Shown piece after piece: positions 13,862 through 14,217 of a DNA stretch of 14,217 nt. The stretch spans positions 1 through 14,217 of the forward strand of contig JAQIDF010000379.1 in the NCBI GenBank assembly GCA_027858145.1, written 5' to 3'. The translations under genes and the position numbers were made by a program. Origin of the DNA: Prolixibacteraceae bacterium. GTDB taxonomy: Bacteria > Bacteroidota > Bacteroidia > Bacteroidales > Prolixibacteraceae. How positions within the stretch are numbered: position 1 is the first letter of the stretch; each line of letters opens with the position of its first letter. Below the pieces are notes generated by a model that saw only the letters and a program-made list of their open reading frames with translations, did not search any database and was not told where the DNA came from.

Positions 13862-14217
13862 ATGACAAATAGGGTAAAACACATAGCAAAACTTTTTATC
13901 TTTCTAACAACAGTATTGTTGTTAGCCGGATCACGCTATGCCTATGCCCAGGAAAATACAGGCTCTAATCCCTATCTCGAATCTGAACATGCTTATGCCG
14001 TGAATATTGGTAAAGCAGCCAATGCAAAGCGTTGGATCGTAACCGATAAAAACGGTCATAGCCATCAAATAACCACTACCAATGAAGACACTTTCGATTG
14101 GTTCGATATTGAACCGGCTACAACGAATGGCACAAATGAAATTGTAACCATTTTCTTCGATCGTGATATTTTTGCCCCCGGTGGCTCTTTAATTGGTACA
14201 TGGTATTTGCAATATTT
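13862..14217 (+). CDS. Secreted protein, 5' part only (homologous N-terminal module to the preceding protein)
   Basis: The frame is open from the ATG at 13862 to the window end, giving 118 complete codons; the 3' end lies outside. Residues 1-29 form a signal peptide (R4, K6, K10; hydrophobic core at 11-22; Y-A-Q junction with cleavage after A29). The mature start shares P37, S41, H43, Y45, G50, N54 and W58 with P35, S39, H41, Y43, G48, N52 and W56 of the preceding protein without a gap, and an F-F pair follows at 98-99. This indicates tandem paralogy of at least the first module. An ATG at 13855 in another frame reads only five codons and is not the start. The family is not recognised; function is unknown. 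SprB-type adhesin loci often continue with a PorP/SprF-type membrane protein, but the visible part does not look like one. Confidence 0.87.
   Translation, partial: MTNRVKHIAKLFIFLTTVLLLAGSRYAYAQENTGSNPYLESEHAYAVNIGKAANAKRWIVTDKNGHSHQITTTNEDTFDWFDIEPATTNGTNEIVTIFFDRDIFAPGGSLIGTWYLQY

Overview
The window looks like a Bacteroidota genome, probably the marine/anaerobic Prolixibacteraceae–Marinilabiliales group. That placement is inferred from three things: signal peptides cleaved before Gln (A-Q), surface proteins built from HYR, SprB-type, LamG and discoidin modules, and intergenic C-run/G-run palindromes of the kind scattered through these genomes. No housekeeping gene is present to test it.

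Layout: positions 1-105 are a short AT-rich leader. Positions 106-12357 are one uninterrupted gene for a 4083-residue secreted protein (roughly 440 kDa). Positions 12363-13292 encode a second secreted protein of 309 residues, starting 5 bases after the giant gene's stop and so almost certainly co-transcribed. Positions 13293-13861 (569 bases) hold no convincing gene but are packed with palindromic repeats. From 13862 to the window end is the 5' part of a third secreted protein, whose N-terminal module is homologous to that of the second.

The giant protein is a modular surface adhesin. By eye it has about 16 HYR (Ig-like) modules, six clear SprB-type repeats plus one divergent one, three LamG/concanavalin-like modules, two F5/8C (discoidin) modules, a further pair of galactose-binding-like modules and several PKD-like regions. 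The notable point is how they are arranged. Every putative ligand-binding module is inserted inside an Ig-like repeat instead of standing between repeats. All three LamGs interrupt SprB repeats, both discoidins interrupt HYR modules, and in the centre one galactose-binding-like module interrupts another of the same family, which itself interrupts an HYR module. The order HYR, intact SprB, LamG-interrupted SprB, HYR recurs three times as a higher-order repeat.

The giant protein has a signal peptide but no recognisable type IX secretion C-terminal sorting domain, and it ends in a short Pro/Gly tail. It and its two small secreted neighbours may form a surface complex whose anchor is encoded beyond the window; this is inference. 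The centre of the giant gene (about 5.8-9.6 kb) is visibly AT-richer than its flanks, and a 24-bp near-exact in-frame repeat lies at the left edge of that block, suggesting mosaic assembly.
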